Assembly (NCBI GenBank): GCA_963723965.1
Contig: CAVRSV010000001.1
Coordinates: 620,001-684,000 of the forward strand
Length of the DNA: 64,000 bases
Reading direction: 5' to 3'
Origin: JARRKC01 sp963723965
GTDB taxonomy: Bacteria; Acidobacteriota; UBA6911; RPQK01; JAPXNP01
Shown: piece by piece, positions 25,063 to 33,007 of the stretch
Layout: every line of letters begins with the position of its first letter
How positions within the stretch are numbered: the stretch's first letter is position 1
Translations under genes and position numbers: made by a program
The notes under the pieces: model-generated
Told to the model about the DNA's origin: nothing
Seen by the model: only the letters and a program-made list of their open reading frames with translations
The model's database searches: none

Positions 25063-26226
25063 TCAGTCGCCGAGGCAGGTCCCGACGCTGCGGGCCGAAC
25101 GGATCCAGGGGTGGTCCAAGGGCACATCGCGCCGCTTGCCGGCCACCTCCTCCAGAGGCACCGGCTCCGCCCCCTCGCCCCGGGCGGCAATCATCACCCC
25201 ATAGACGTTCTCGTGGATGAAATGCGCGCAAGCAGTCCCGAGGCGCGTCGCCAGCAGACGGTCGGCCGCCGAGGGAGTGCCGCCCCGCTGCAGGTGGCCG
25301 AGGATCGTCACCCGCGTTTCGAGGCCCGTCAATTCCTCCAGGTGTTTTGACAGCGAGAGCGTACGATTCGCCAGCCTCAATTCGAGATGAGCCAGTTCGC
25401 TGTCCGCCGTGTCACCCGCGTCCTCGTCCTCCTCTTTCTTGTCCTGCCGGGCCTTCTTCTTCTGGTCCTGCGCTTTCTTCTTCTTGCGCTCGTCCACCTT
25501 CTCCAGAGCGGCAGCGTCCTGGCGCGACATCGCTCCTTCCGACAGGGCGACGATGCTGAACTGTTTCCCCTGGCTGCTTCTACTCCGGATCGCCGAGGCT
25601 ACGACCTGGATGTCGTAGGGAATCTCCGGAATCAAGATGACGTCGGCACCACCCGCGATCCCGGCACCCAACGCCAGCCAGCCCGACCGGTGTCCCATCA
25701 CCTCGACCACGATGATGCGGTGGTGGCTGTGCGCCGTGCTGTGAAGGCGGTCGATCGCTTCCGTCGCAATGCCCAGAGCCGTATCGAATCCGAACGAGAC
25801 ATCGGTCATCGCCACGTCGTTATCGATCGTCTTGGGCAGCGTGATGATGTTCAGCCCCTTCTCCTTGAGACGCAGAGCGTTCTTGTGGGTGCCTCCCCCG
25901 CCCAGACACACGAGGACGTCGAGATGATGCTTTTCATAGGTGGTCACCATCACATCGGTCATATCGAGCAGCCGGTTTCCCACCGGCATCTTGTGGGGCT
26001 TGTCCCGGCTCGCCCCCAGAATCGTGCCGCCCCGGGTCAGAATCCCGGACAGAGCCGCGCTGTCCAGTCGCATGATCCGGTTCTGCATCAGGCCGCGGAA
26101 ACCATCCCGGAAGCCGATGACATCCATGCCGTAGGCCCCGATGGAGGCCTTGCCAACACCCCGGATTGCGGCGTTCAGACCGGGGCTGTCACCCCCGGCC
26201 GTGAGGATTCCGATATGCTTGGCCAT
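25063..26226 (-). CDS. pfkA: 6-phosphofructokinase, atypical nucleotide site
   Basis: A 387-residue PFK-A family enzyme of glycolysis. N-terminal ILTAGGDSPGLNAAIRG, the catalytic motif PKTIDNDV (Asp135) and EVMGHRSGW are present. The phosphoryl-donor loop reads LGGGGTHKNA (109-116), so the usual metal-binding Asp of GGDG is Gly111. Lys132 before TIDND is the residue typical of PPi-dependent or mixed-substrate enzymes. Donor specificity is therefore uncertain. Residues 240-275 are a Lys/Glu-rich insert that is probably a surface loop. It starts immediately after the Rho-N-like gene stop, indicating co-translation. Confidence 0.85.
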   Translation of the reverse strand: MAKHIGILTAGGDSPGLNAAIRGVGKASIGAYGMDVIGFRDGFRGLMQNRIMRLDSAALSGILTRGGTILGASRDKPHKMPVGNRLLDMTDVMVTTYEKHHLDVLVCLGGGGTHKNALRLKEKGLNIITLPKTIDNDVAMTDVSFGFDTALGIATEAIDRLHSTAHSHHRIIVVEVMGHRSGWLALGAGIAGGADVILIPEIPYDIQVVASAIRSRSSQGKQFSIVALSEGAMSRQDAAALEKVDERKKKKAQDQKKKARQDKKEEDEDAGDTADSELAHLELRLANRTLSLSKHLEELTGLETRVTILGHLQRGGTPSAADRLLATRLGTACAHFIHENVYGVMIAARGEGAEPVPLEEVAGKRRDVPLDHPWIRSARSVGTCLGD

Positions 26227-26556
26227 TCAGGAAATCGCCTTTCGGAGCTGGCGTTTGAGATCCTTCAATTCATCCCGAACCTTGTGTAGTGTCTCGGAGT
26301 TCTTCGACTCGAGCGCCTGATCTCTTTTGGCCTTGAGCTTTCGGATTTGTGCCTTGATTTCGGTCTTGTCGACGCCCTTTGCCTGGTGTTGGGCATGGGT
26401 CGGGATACCCAGGGCTTCACAGAGTTTCGCAAGGAGTTCGGCCTTGTGAAGTTGAGTGTATCCGAGCACGGCTTCGTGCTGGATGCCGGACGCGAGTTCG
26501 CGAAGCTGGGCGACGGTCTTCTTGCTCAATTCTTCGTAGGTATAGCTTTGTTCCAT
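26227..26556 (-). CDS. Small protein with Rho N-terminal-like (SAP-like) domain
   Basis: A 109-residue protein. Residues 8-55 resemble the Rho_N helix-extended-loop-helix: ELSKKTVAQLRELASGI, then TQLHKAELLAKLCEALGI. This fold binds nucleic acid in Rho and related proteins. Residues 65-109 are a basic coiled helix (KTEIKAQIRKLKAKRDQA, LKDLKRQLRKAIS). A GGAGGAG Shine-Dalgarno precedes ATG 26556. A TATAAT lies on the minus strand about 40 bases upstream (26599 to 26594), without a good -35. It is the first gene of a two-gene unit with pfkA; the functional link is not obvious. Confidence 0.7.
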   Translation of the reverse strand: MEQSYTYEELSKKTVAQLRELASGIQHEAVLGYTQLHKAELLAKLCEALGIPTHAQHQAKGVDKTEIKAQIRKLKAKRDQALESKNSETLHKVRDELKDLKRQLRKAIS

Positions 26557-26735
26557 AATCTCCTCCCGGCTTGCTCGAAAATCAGTTGAAACGATTATAA
26601 CTCCTGCGGTTAAGATTCTCCCGCCGGAATCGGCCGCGGGCGTGCGGGCCGGATGATTGCGACCCGGAACGAAGCGCAGTAATCTACAAGACAGAAAAAG
26701 GGGGAGAGGGCTTTTGCCCGCAAGCGACCAAGGTC

Positions 26736-27839
26736 ATGGCGGATCCATCTCATCTCGAGCGGCTTCTCAACGGGGTCGACGGCTGGAACGAATGGAGACG
26801 AGAGAATCCGGGCATCAAGCCGGATCTAAGCGAGGCACGTCTCATCAACGCTGATCTGGAACGGGCGGTTCTGGACGGGGCGGATCTCCGCCGCGCCGAT
26901 CTGAGCAAGGCCCAGTTGAGCCACGCATCCCTGCACTCGGCCAATCTGGAGTCGGCGACGCTGATCCTGGCAGATTTGCTGGGTGCGGTCCTGAACCAGG
27001 CCAACCTGAGCGATACGAGTTTCTTCGGGGCGTTCCTGTTTGGGACGCGGCTCAAGTCGGCGCGCCTGACCGGAGCCAATATGCTTGGGGCCATGCTGAT
27101 GGGGGCGGATCTGACGGGCGCCGATCTGACGGGTGCTCACCTCATGAGCGCCAATTTCCACGAGGCCAATCTGTCCGATGCGCAGTTGACGGGAGCGGAT
27201 CTGACGGCAGCGTCCCTGGTGGGGACCCAAATCCAGGGTGCCCGCATCGACTCCTGCTGGGTCCATGGCATCTCCGCCTGGAAGCTCGACGGGGAACCGG
27301 CCTCCCAGTCCAGGCTGATCATTACGCCGAAAAGTGACCCTCCCATCTGGGTGGGTGAGTTGGAGACGGCCCAGTGCATGAGTCTGCTTCTCTATGGCCG
27401 CCATTCCCTGTTCTTGGGGTCGGTGCCCTCGGAATCGCGAGTCGTGCTGGCTCTGGGGCGATTTCGGAATCAGCGGCAGGCGATCGGGCAGACCTTCCCC
27501 TCGGTGCTGCGCGAATTGGGCTTCATGGCCGCCGTCGCCGAACTGGACCGGCCTTCCGCGGTCGCCGATCTGGCGAGAACCGTCGGACCCATCCTGCGAG
27601 TCGCGCGAGCTCTGGTTCTGGACACGACGGGTCTGACGGGAAGTACTCGAATCCTGGAGGCGCTTTCGAAGATCGTGCCCGGGTTCCCCGTCCTGATACT
27701 GACAGAGGAAGGCGGGGCCGCCGTTGAAGCCGTTCCTGCGGGCATCACCCTGCTCGGGTCCGAACGCTATGCCGACGTGACCTCCCTGAAGGGGCGGCTG
27801 TCCCGCTTCCTTTCGGGCCCCGAGCGCCCCGCTCCCTAG
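26736..27839 (+). CDS. Pentapeptide-repeat protein with a TIR-like C-terminal domain
   Basis: A 367-residue protein. Residues 30-175 are about 28 pentapeptides of the A(D/N)LXX type (for example ADLRRADLSKAQLSHAS), forming a right-handed beta-helix. Residues 205-360 are an alpha/beta domain with strands RVVLALGRF, ARALVLDTTG and FPVLILTEE. This resembles the C-terminal domain of other pentapeptide proteins, where a strand VVLILGRF opens a TIR- or flavodoxin-like fold. A signalling or nucleotide-binding role is possible. No signal peptide is present, so it should be cytosolic. It stands alone. Confidence 0.75.
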   Translation: MADPSHLERLLNGVDGWNEWRRENPGIKPDLSEARLINADLERAVLDGADLRRADLSKAQLSHASLHSANLESATLILADLLGAVLNQANLSDTSFFGAFLFGTRLKSARLTGANMLGAMLMGADLTGADLTGAHLMSANFHEANLSDAQLTGADLTAASLVGTQIQGARIDSCWVHGISAWKLDGEPASQSRLIITPKSDPPIWVGELETAQCMSLLLYGRHSLFLGSVPSESRVVLALGRFRNQRQAIGQTFPSVLRELGFMAAVAELDRPSAVADLARTVGPILRVARALVLDTTGLTGSTRILEALSKIVPGFPVLILTEEGGAAVEAVPAGITLLGSERYADVTSLKGRLSRFLSGPERPAP

Positions 27840-27922
27840 TCGGTTGGAGGGTTTCATGGCGCACCGCCTCGGATTCGGCGCCACCTATCCCTGCGTGTCC
27901 GGTGCTGTCATCGGTCCTGTTC

Positions 27923-27928
27923 TATAAT
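27923..27928 (+). promoter_or_regulatory. -10 box (TATAAT) before the zinc-ribbon gene
   Basis: A perfect TATAAT ends eight bases before ATG 27937. No convincing -35 box is seen. If used, the transcript has almost no leader. Confidence 0.45.
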
Positions 27929-27936
27929 CATGGGCG

Positions 27937-28179
27937 ATGGCTGGTGGTGAGTTGTTCGTTCCGTGTCCCCATTGCCACTCGGTGCTGCGCTACAAGGTCG
28001 GTTCGACCGGCGAATTGCTGAGCGGCGATTGCCTGCTGTGTGGGCATCCTTTCCCGGGAACCCTCCTCGAGGCGATTGGACACCTGGTTGCCGAGAGAGT
28101 CGGCGCACAGGTTCTCGATTCGGACGGCTCGTCCCCTCTCTCCCTCTCCGAGCTTGCGGCCGGCCAACTGGTGGGCTGA
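27937..28179 (+). CDS. Small zinc-ribbon-like protein
   Basis: An 80-residue frame with two Cys pairs, CPHC (near residue 10) and CLLC (near residue 32), spaced like a zinc ribbon. A helical segment LLEAIGHLVAERVGAQV and an Asp/Ser-rich tail follow. The MJ0042-like or double-zinc-ribbon style suggests metal or nucleic-acid binding, with no more specific call possible. A TATAAT box ends eight bases upstream of the ATG and no Shine-Dalgarno is visible, as expected for a leaderless message. Confidence 0.55.
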   Translation: MAGGELFVPCPHCHSVLRYKVGSTGELLSGDCLLCGHPFPGTLLEAIGHLVAERVGAQVLDSDGSSPLSLSELAAGQLVG

Positions 28180-28322
28180 TCCCGGTGGTCGTTTTCTTTG
28201 CTTGAGCGGCCCTTCCCATCTGTTGACGGCTGACTCGCGCGGCACATAGACTCTGACTGAATCGGGTGACGTTCGCCGGACGGCCCGGGGAGACTACGGG
28301 CTCATCGAATGGGGCATCGGTC

Positions 28323-30215
28323 ATGAATCGAATCTCCCGGATCATGCTGCTGGTAACGGGCTGGTTTTGCGTCTCGATCGGGCTCGCAGCCGCGCCCTTC
28401 GATCTGTCACAGGCGCGGGTGGCCGAACTGAAGGAGAGTTTGGACGACCTCCTGACGTCACAGGGGGTCCCGGGTCTCAGCGCCGTCCTGGTCGGCCCCG
28501 GTGGAGAGGAGCGCTTCGTTTCCCTGGGGAAGGCGGACCTGGAGAGCGGAGTCTGGGTCGGGCCCGATACCCGCTTTCGTGTCGGTCAGATCGCCGAGAC
28601 CTTTCTGGCCCTTGGTCTTCTGCGGATCGCACGCCAGGGGCAGTTCGACATCGAAGAAGGGGTGGACAGCCTGGGTCCGGGATTGACGATCCAGAACCCC
28701 TTTCGGCCGGAGTCGCCCATTCGCCTTGACAATCTACTGGAGCAGACTTCCGGCCTCGAAGACATGCCAATGGCCGAGTACGCCCGCCGCCGGGAGACGT
28801 CGAAGTCCATTCTGGCGACCCTTCAGCGTAATGAGGCGTCGCTGGTGGCCCGCTGGCGGCCCGGGGCCTACACCCTCCCCTCCACGTTGGGTGCGCTGTT
28901 GGCCGCAGCCCTCCTGGAGAAGCAGACGGGCGGGGAGTATGCAGAGTGGATGGGACGCGAAGTCTTCCAGCCGTTGCGAATGAAGGCTGTCTACGTTCGC
29001 GCGACGGGGGACTCCGCACCGGAGGACCTGGCGACGGGTTACCTTCCCGACGGCACGCCCGTCCTCCAGCCGGGCGGCGCCGATCTCTGGCCCGTTCTCG
29101 GGCTGGCGGCCTCCGCCCGCGATCTGCAGGTGTTGCTGCGCCTGCTGATCGACAAGGGCCTGTCGGGAAAAGAAGAGTGGCTGCCCAAGAGTGCCGTGGC
29201 CCGGATGGAGACTCCCGTCACGTCGGCTGCTGCGCAGCAGGGACTTCGCGTCGGGGACGGTTTCGGACTGAGAACCTTCCTGGCGGGAGGTTTCGTCTTC
29301 TACGGTTTCGAAGGAAGCGTCGACGGCGGCTGGGCGAGCTTTCGCTATCTTCCCGCGGAGGGTATCGGATACGCACTCCTGGCCAACGGGGGGCGGAGGG
29401 AATTCTTCGCGTCGGCGGAGCATCTGCTGAATGAGTTCTGTTCCAGCGGTCTGCAGCCGCCTCAACCCTTGTTTTCCGATTTGCCGGAAAACCGCATTGC
29501 CGCGGTCAGCGGCTACTATCGACCCGTCACACCCCGCTGGGCGTGGCTGAGTTTCTGGGACCGGATCCGCGGCGTGCTCTTCATCACCAACGCCATCGGC
29601 AAACTCGAAGTCGATCGCCTGAGCGGTCCGATGGTCGAACTGTTTCCAGTCACGGATCGCCGCTTTCGGGCGGAAGGGGAACCTCTGCCGACGGTCGTCT
29701 TCCTGCGATCGCCGTCCGGACGAGCGGGGCTGGAGGCGTTCAGTGAATACCTGGAGGGTAATTTCGTCAGAGCCTCCGGCCTCCTGATCTGGGTCGAACG
29801 TCTCGTCGCCGCGCTGGTCGTCATCGTCTCGCTGATCTGGCTGATCGCCGTCCCCGCGCGCCTGATGGCGGCGGCTCTGGGTCGTGGCGGCTCCCGTCCG
29901 AAGGCTCTGGTGATCCTGTTCCCGTCCCTCGCTCTCGTCTGCCTCGTCGCCGCGGTGCTTCCCCTCTTCCTGCTGCGCGGGCCCCTGGTCTGGGATTACG
30001 GTGTGGTGGGGCCCTGGTCGGTCGGGCTCTTCCTGCTGACGATCCTGTTCGCCTTTTCCGTGGGCGCGGGCATCGTGGTCAATCTCCTGGAGTGGAGACA
30101 GCAGCACCACGAGGTCCTGTGGAAGCTGTCGTGGGCCGTCAATTCCTTCTATCTGATCCTCGGGGTCTATCTTGGGTACTGGGGCGTCCTCGGCCTGCGG
30201 ACCTGGCAAGCCTGA
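28323..30215 (+). CDS. Membrane-anchored beta-lactamase-fold protein lacking the catalytic motifs
   Basis: A 630-residue protein. A signal peptide (IMLLVTGWFCVSIGLAAA) precedes a serine beta-lactamase/PBP-like domain at residues 30-370, recognisable from GVPGLSAVLVGPGG, DTRFRVG, IRLDNLLEQTSGL and FEGSVDGGW. A linker domain and four C-terminal membrane helices (about 500-630) follow. The catalytic SxxK is replaced by Gln89-x-x-Glu92, the YxN motif by LPS, and the His of HxG by Phe (YGFEGSVDGG). It should bind rather than hydrolyse peptidoglycan-like or peptide ligands, if functional. Start ATG 28323 leaves a clean signal peptide. It stands alone. Confidence 0.75.
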   Translation: MNRISRIMLLVTGWFCVSIGLAAAPFDLSQARVAELKESLDDLLTSQGVPGLSAVLVGPGGEERFVSLGKADLESGVWVGPDTRFRVGQIAETFLALGLLRIARQGQFDIEEGVDSLGPGLTIQNPFRPESPIRLDNLLEQTSGLEDMPMAEYARRRETSKSILATLQRNEASLVARWRPGAYTLPSTLGALLAAALLEKQTGGEYAEWMGREVFQPLRMKAVYVRATGDSAPEDLATGYLPDGTPVLQPGGADLWPVLGLAASARDLQVLLRLLIDKGLSGKEEWLPKSAVARMETPVTSAAAQQGLRVGDGFGLRTFLAGGFVFYGFEGSVDGGWASFRYLPAEGIGYALLANGGRREFFASAEHLLNEFCSSGLQPPQPLFSDLPENRIAAVSGYYRPVTPRWAWLSFWDRIRGVLFITNAIGKLEVDRLSGPMVELFPVTDRRFRAEGEPLPTVVFLRSPSGRAGLEAFSEYLEGNFVRASGLLIWVERLVAALVVIVSLIWLIAVPARLMAAALGRGGSRPKALVILFPSLALVCLVAAVLPLFLLRGPLVWDYGVVGPWSVGLFLLTILFAFSVGAGIVVNLLEWRQQHHEVLWKLSWAVNSFYLILGVYLGYWGVLGLRTWQA

Positions 30216-30241
30216 TCGCCCGGGCCCCGAAGTGTCTCCTG

Positions 30242-31204
30242 TCACCGCTTCCGCGAGGCCGGCCCAGTCGAGCCTCCCGAGTCCTGCCATTTGTGATACT
30301 GATCGGGGTGGCTGCGGACGCAGTCTTCGAAGATCCGTGCGAATTCGGCTAAAGTCCGCCGGGTGGCTTCCTCGCGATCCGTTCGCGGGGGGTGAGTCAG
30401 CGGTGCAAAGGCCTTGACGCGGAAACAGGTCTTCTCTTCGCGCCAGCAGAACAGCGGTATCAGGGGCGCTCCCGTCAGACGGGACAGACTTACCATGCCG
30501 GTCGAAAACTCGCGCGTGCCTCCCAGGAACGGAACCGGCACGGCCTTCTCGCCCCAACGGCCGTCGGCGGCGCTGCAGACGATCTGGTTCTCCTGGAGCC
30601 GCCGTCGCAGGGTCCGGGCGTAAGCCAGCGATCCGTCGCGGGGCAGGTAGATGACCTCCCGCACGGACTCGGCTTCCCAGGCTTCGAGGAGGGGGTGGAG
30701 AATTCGCCCACGCAGCCAGCTTCGATGGAGGCCATCGTTGTGCAGCCCTCCCAGGTGGTTGTCGACGTGTACCTGGACGACGCGGTAACCGTGAGACGCC
30801 AGGATCTCCCGGCCCAGAGCACGTCGGCCAAAGGAGTTGCTCTCCCACAGGATGAGTCCTCGCCCTTGTTCCAGGGCCGCACGCAGATGCTCTTCTCCGT
30901 CCAGAATCAGTCGTGCCCCCGGTGCCGCTCGTTCCAGTGCAAGACCGAGGAAGAGATCCTCCCAGAAGTTGACGAAGCTCCCGGCCAGAGTGCTCCGGAC
31001 CCAGGCCGGATCCGGGCGCCCAAAGGCGAGCGCGAGGCCTCTTCTTCCCCGTCTTCGCTTGCGTGGGGAGAGCCGATAGGCGGCCAGCGCCGCCCCCTGG
31101 CTCAGGAGCCGGCCCAGTCGCCGGGATCCCGTCGCGCGCACGACCCCCATGAGTGCCGTGACCAGCAGGAAATAGAGATCGACGGGACGGAGGAGCGGTG
31201 TCAC
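30242..31204 (-). CDS. LPLAT-superfamily acyltransferase (LpxL/HtrB-like), variant active site
   Basis: A 320-residue protein with a membrane-proximal N-terminus and the HtrB/LpxL layout: SPRKRRRGRRGLALAFG near residue 50, a GLILWESNSFG segment at 116-126, and a C-terminal SHPDQYHKW. LpxL-type enzymes transfer an acyl chain from ACP or CoA to a lipid or glycolipid. The catalytic HX4(D/E) expected after GLIL is replaced (SFGRRAL), so chemistry is uncertain. It begins at GTG 31204, seven bases after the AMP-ligase stop, and is the last gene of a four-gene acyl-activation operon. Confidence 0.72.
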   Translation of the reverse strand: MTPLLRPVDLYFLLVTALMGVVRATGSRRLGRLLSQGAALAAYRLSPRKRRRGRRGLALAFGRPDPAWVRSTLAGSFVNFWEDLFLGLALERAAPGARLILDGEEHLRAALEQGRGLILWESNSFGRRALGREILASHGYRVVQVHVDNHLGGLHNDGLHRSWLRGRILHPLLEAWEAESVREVIYLPRDGSLAYARTLRRRLQENQIVCSAADGRWGEKAVPVPFLGGTREFSTGMVSLSRLTGAPLIPLFCWREEKTCFRVKAFAPLTHPPRTDREEATRRTLAEFARIFEDCVRSHPDQYHKWQDSGGSTGPASRKR

Positions 31205-31211
31205 GGGGTTC

Positions 31212-32684
31212 TCAGATCAGTAGCTTCTTGCGTATCTTGCCGGTTGAGCTCTTGGGGAGGGAGTCGCGAAACTCGATCACTGCTGGGATCTTGAAGTCCG
31301 CGATGCGACCCCGACAGAACTCCACCAGCTGGTCGGCGTCCACCGCGCCCTTGCGCACGACGACCGCCTTGACCTTCTCGTCCTCGAACTGGGTCGGAAC
31401 CCCGACGACGGCCACTTCTTCGACGTCCGGGTGCTGTTCGAGGAGGGTCTCGATTTCCTGCGGGTTGATTTTGTAGCCGCCCTTGTTGATGAAGAACTTC
31501 TTGCGGCCCATCAGATAGAGCCGGCCGGCAGCATCCTTCCGACCGAGATCGCCGGTCAGGAACGCGCCGTCCCGGAAGGTCTCCCGGTTCACCTCGGGCA
31601 GGTCCTCATAGCCTGTAATCGCGGCCGGGCTCCGGACGACGATCTCCCCCATCTGGTCGGCGGGAAGTGGAGATCCGGACTCCGAGACGACCTCCACGCT
31701 CACACCGCTCAGGGGCACTCCGACGGATTCGAGGGATCCCGCCGGATCGGGCTCCAGGTTGACGCTGATGGTTCCGGTCTCCGTCGAACCGTACAGTTGC
31801 CGGACAAATCGCCCGAACTTTGCGTGAAACTCCAGGTTCAGGTTCTTCGGCATCGGCGCGCTCGCCGAGATGCAAAGACGCAGCGAGGAGAAGTCCGGAG
31901 GCCTCGAGAACCGGCTTTTGGCCAGCATTCCGAACATGAAGGGAACCGCGATCATGACGGTCAGGCGCTCGCGTTCGATGGTCTCGGCCGCCCGCTGCCG
32001 CTCGAAGCGCTCGAGAGGGAAGAGCGTGGCGCCCGCGTACACGGACGCCATCATGCTGCGCATGAGTCCGTTCACATGCGAGAAGGGGGCGACTCCCAGG
32101 AAGCGGTCTTCCGGCCGAATCGCGAGCATGGCCGTGAAGCGTTCGAGCTCAAACAGCAGATTGGCGTGCCGCCGCGCGATGCGCTTCGGCTGGCCCGTAG
32201 AACCGGACGAGAACTGAAACATCACCGGGTTGTCGGCCAGAACCCAGTCGGACCCGATGGCATTCCGCCCGGAGGGATCGAACTCCCAGTCTTCCATGAA
32301 AAACACGCGACCGAGGCCCGAGTCCTCTCCCAGGACACGGAGGCACAGAGACTCGTGGCGTCTCGAGGTGACGACCAGCGACACGCCGCACAATCGCGTG
32401 AAGTACTCGAGTTCGGTTTCCTGGTAGCCGTCGTTGAGCGGCACCACGACCGCTCCCGCCGTCACGCTCGCGAAGTAGGCGACGACGAAGTCGATGCCGT
32501 TGGGCAGCAGGAGCGCGACGCGACCGCCGGTCTCGATGCCCCGGCGCCTCAGGGTGCCGCTCAAGGCTTTGACACGCATCCAGAGATCCCCGTAGGAAAG
32601 ACGGCGATCGCCCTCGACGAGTGCTGTCTTCCCGGGTTCTCGCTCGGCAACGGCCGGGAGGATATCGGCGATCGTCTTGCTCAT
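31212..32684 (-). CDS. AMP-dependent acyl-CoA/acyl-ACP ligase
   Basis: A 490-residue ANL-superfamily adenylating enzyme. It has the P-loop FSSGSTGQPKR, QLYGSTETG, the hinge region LTGDLGRKD and a C-terminal catalytic Lys in SSTGKIRKK. These enzymes activate a carboxylate with ATP and pass it to CoA or a carrier protein. The ACP gene overlaps its start as ATGA, so the activated acyl group probably goes to that carrier. The substrate cannot be deduced, but a fatty or aryl acid is likely. Confidence 0.88.
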   Translation of the reverse strand: MSKTIADILPAVAEREPGKTALVEGDRRLSYGDLWMRVKALSGTLRRRGIETGGRVALLLPNGIDFVVAYFASVTAGAVVVPLNDGYQETELEYFTRLCGVSLVVTSRRHESLCLRVLGEDSGLGRVFFMEDWEFDPSGRNAIGSDWVLADNPVMFQFSSGSTGQPKRIARRHANLLFELERFTAMLAIRPEDRFLGVAPFSHVNGLMRSMMASVYAGATLFPLERFERQRAAETIERERLTVMIAVPFMFGMLAKSRFSRPPDFSSLRLCISASAPMPKNLNLEFHAKFGRFVRQLYGSTETGTISVNLEPDPAGSLESVGVPLSGVSVEVVSESGSPLPADQMGEIVVRSPAAITGYEDLPEVNRETFRDGAFLTGDLGRKDAAGRLYLMGRKKFFINKGGYKINPQEIETLLEQHPDVEEVAVVGVPTQFEDEKVKAVVVRKGAVDADQLVEFCRGRIADFKIPAVIEFRDSLPKSSTGKIRKKLLI

Positions 32685-32971
32685 TCGGTCCTTCCGTCAG
32701 GTGACGCTGCGGGGTCGAGCTTGAGCTGGATGCATGCAACCAGTGAATCCAGCGTTCGAAAGAGGTCGGGAGTCAGCTCTTCATCGGCGATCTGGATCGA
32801 GAAGCGCTCTTCGATTGCCACCGCCAGGGTCAGCACCTCCATCGAATCGAGTCCCAGACCCCGCCCCAGCAGTGGCGTGTCCGGGGTCAGGGCCGCGACT
32901 TGTGCCGGTTTCGCCTGAAGTTGTTCGATGAGGATGTCGCGAACGGCTGCCGCGATCGCTGGCCCTTCCAT
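32681..32971 (-). CDS. Acyl carrier protein
   Basis: A 96-residue carrier with the phosphopantetheine attachment Ser in GLGLDSMEVLTLAVAIEE. A PLLGRG segment precedes it and a helical acidic C-terminus follows. It lies between the PaaK-like ligase (36-base gap) and the AMP ligase (four-base overlap). It is therefore a dedicated carrier of this operon rather than the general fatty-acid ACP. Confidence 0.9.
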   Translation of the reverse strand: MEGPAIAAAVRDILIEQLQAKPAQVAALTPDTPLLGRGLGLDSMEVLTLAVAIEERFSIQIADEELTPDLFRTLDSLVACIQLKLDPAASPDGRTE

Positions 32972-33007
32972 GTAACTGGCTATTCTCCCGACAGGCGGGA
33001 AAGTTTG

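Noticed and set aside
28734..30848. A 704-codon minus-strand frame across the beta-lactamase-like gene and the acyltransferase gene end
   Set aside because: It spans two real genes and their gap and has no start site or protein-like features.
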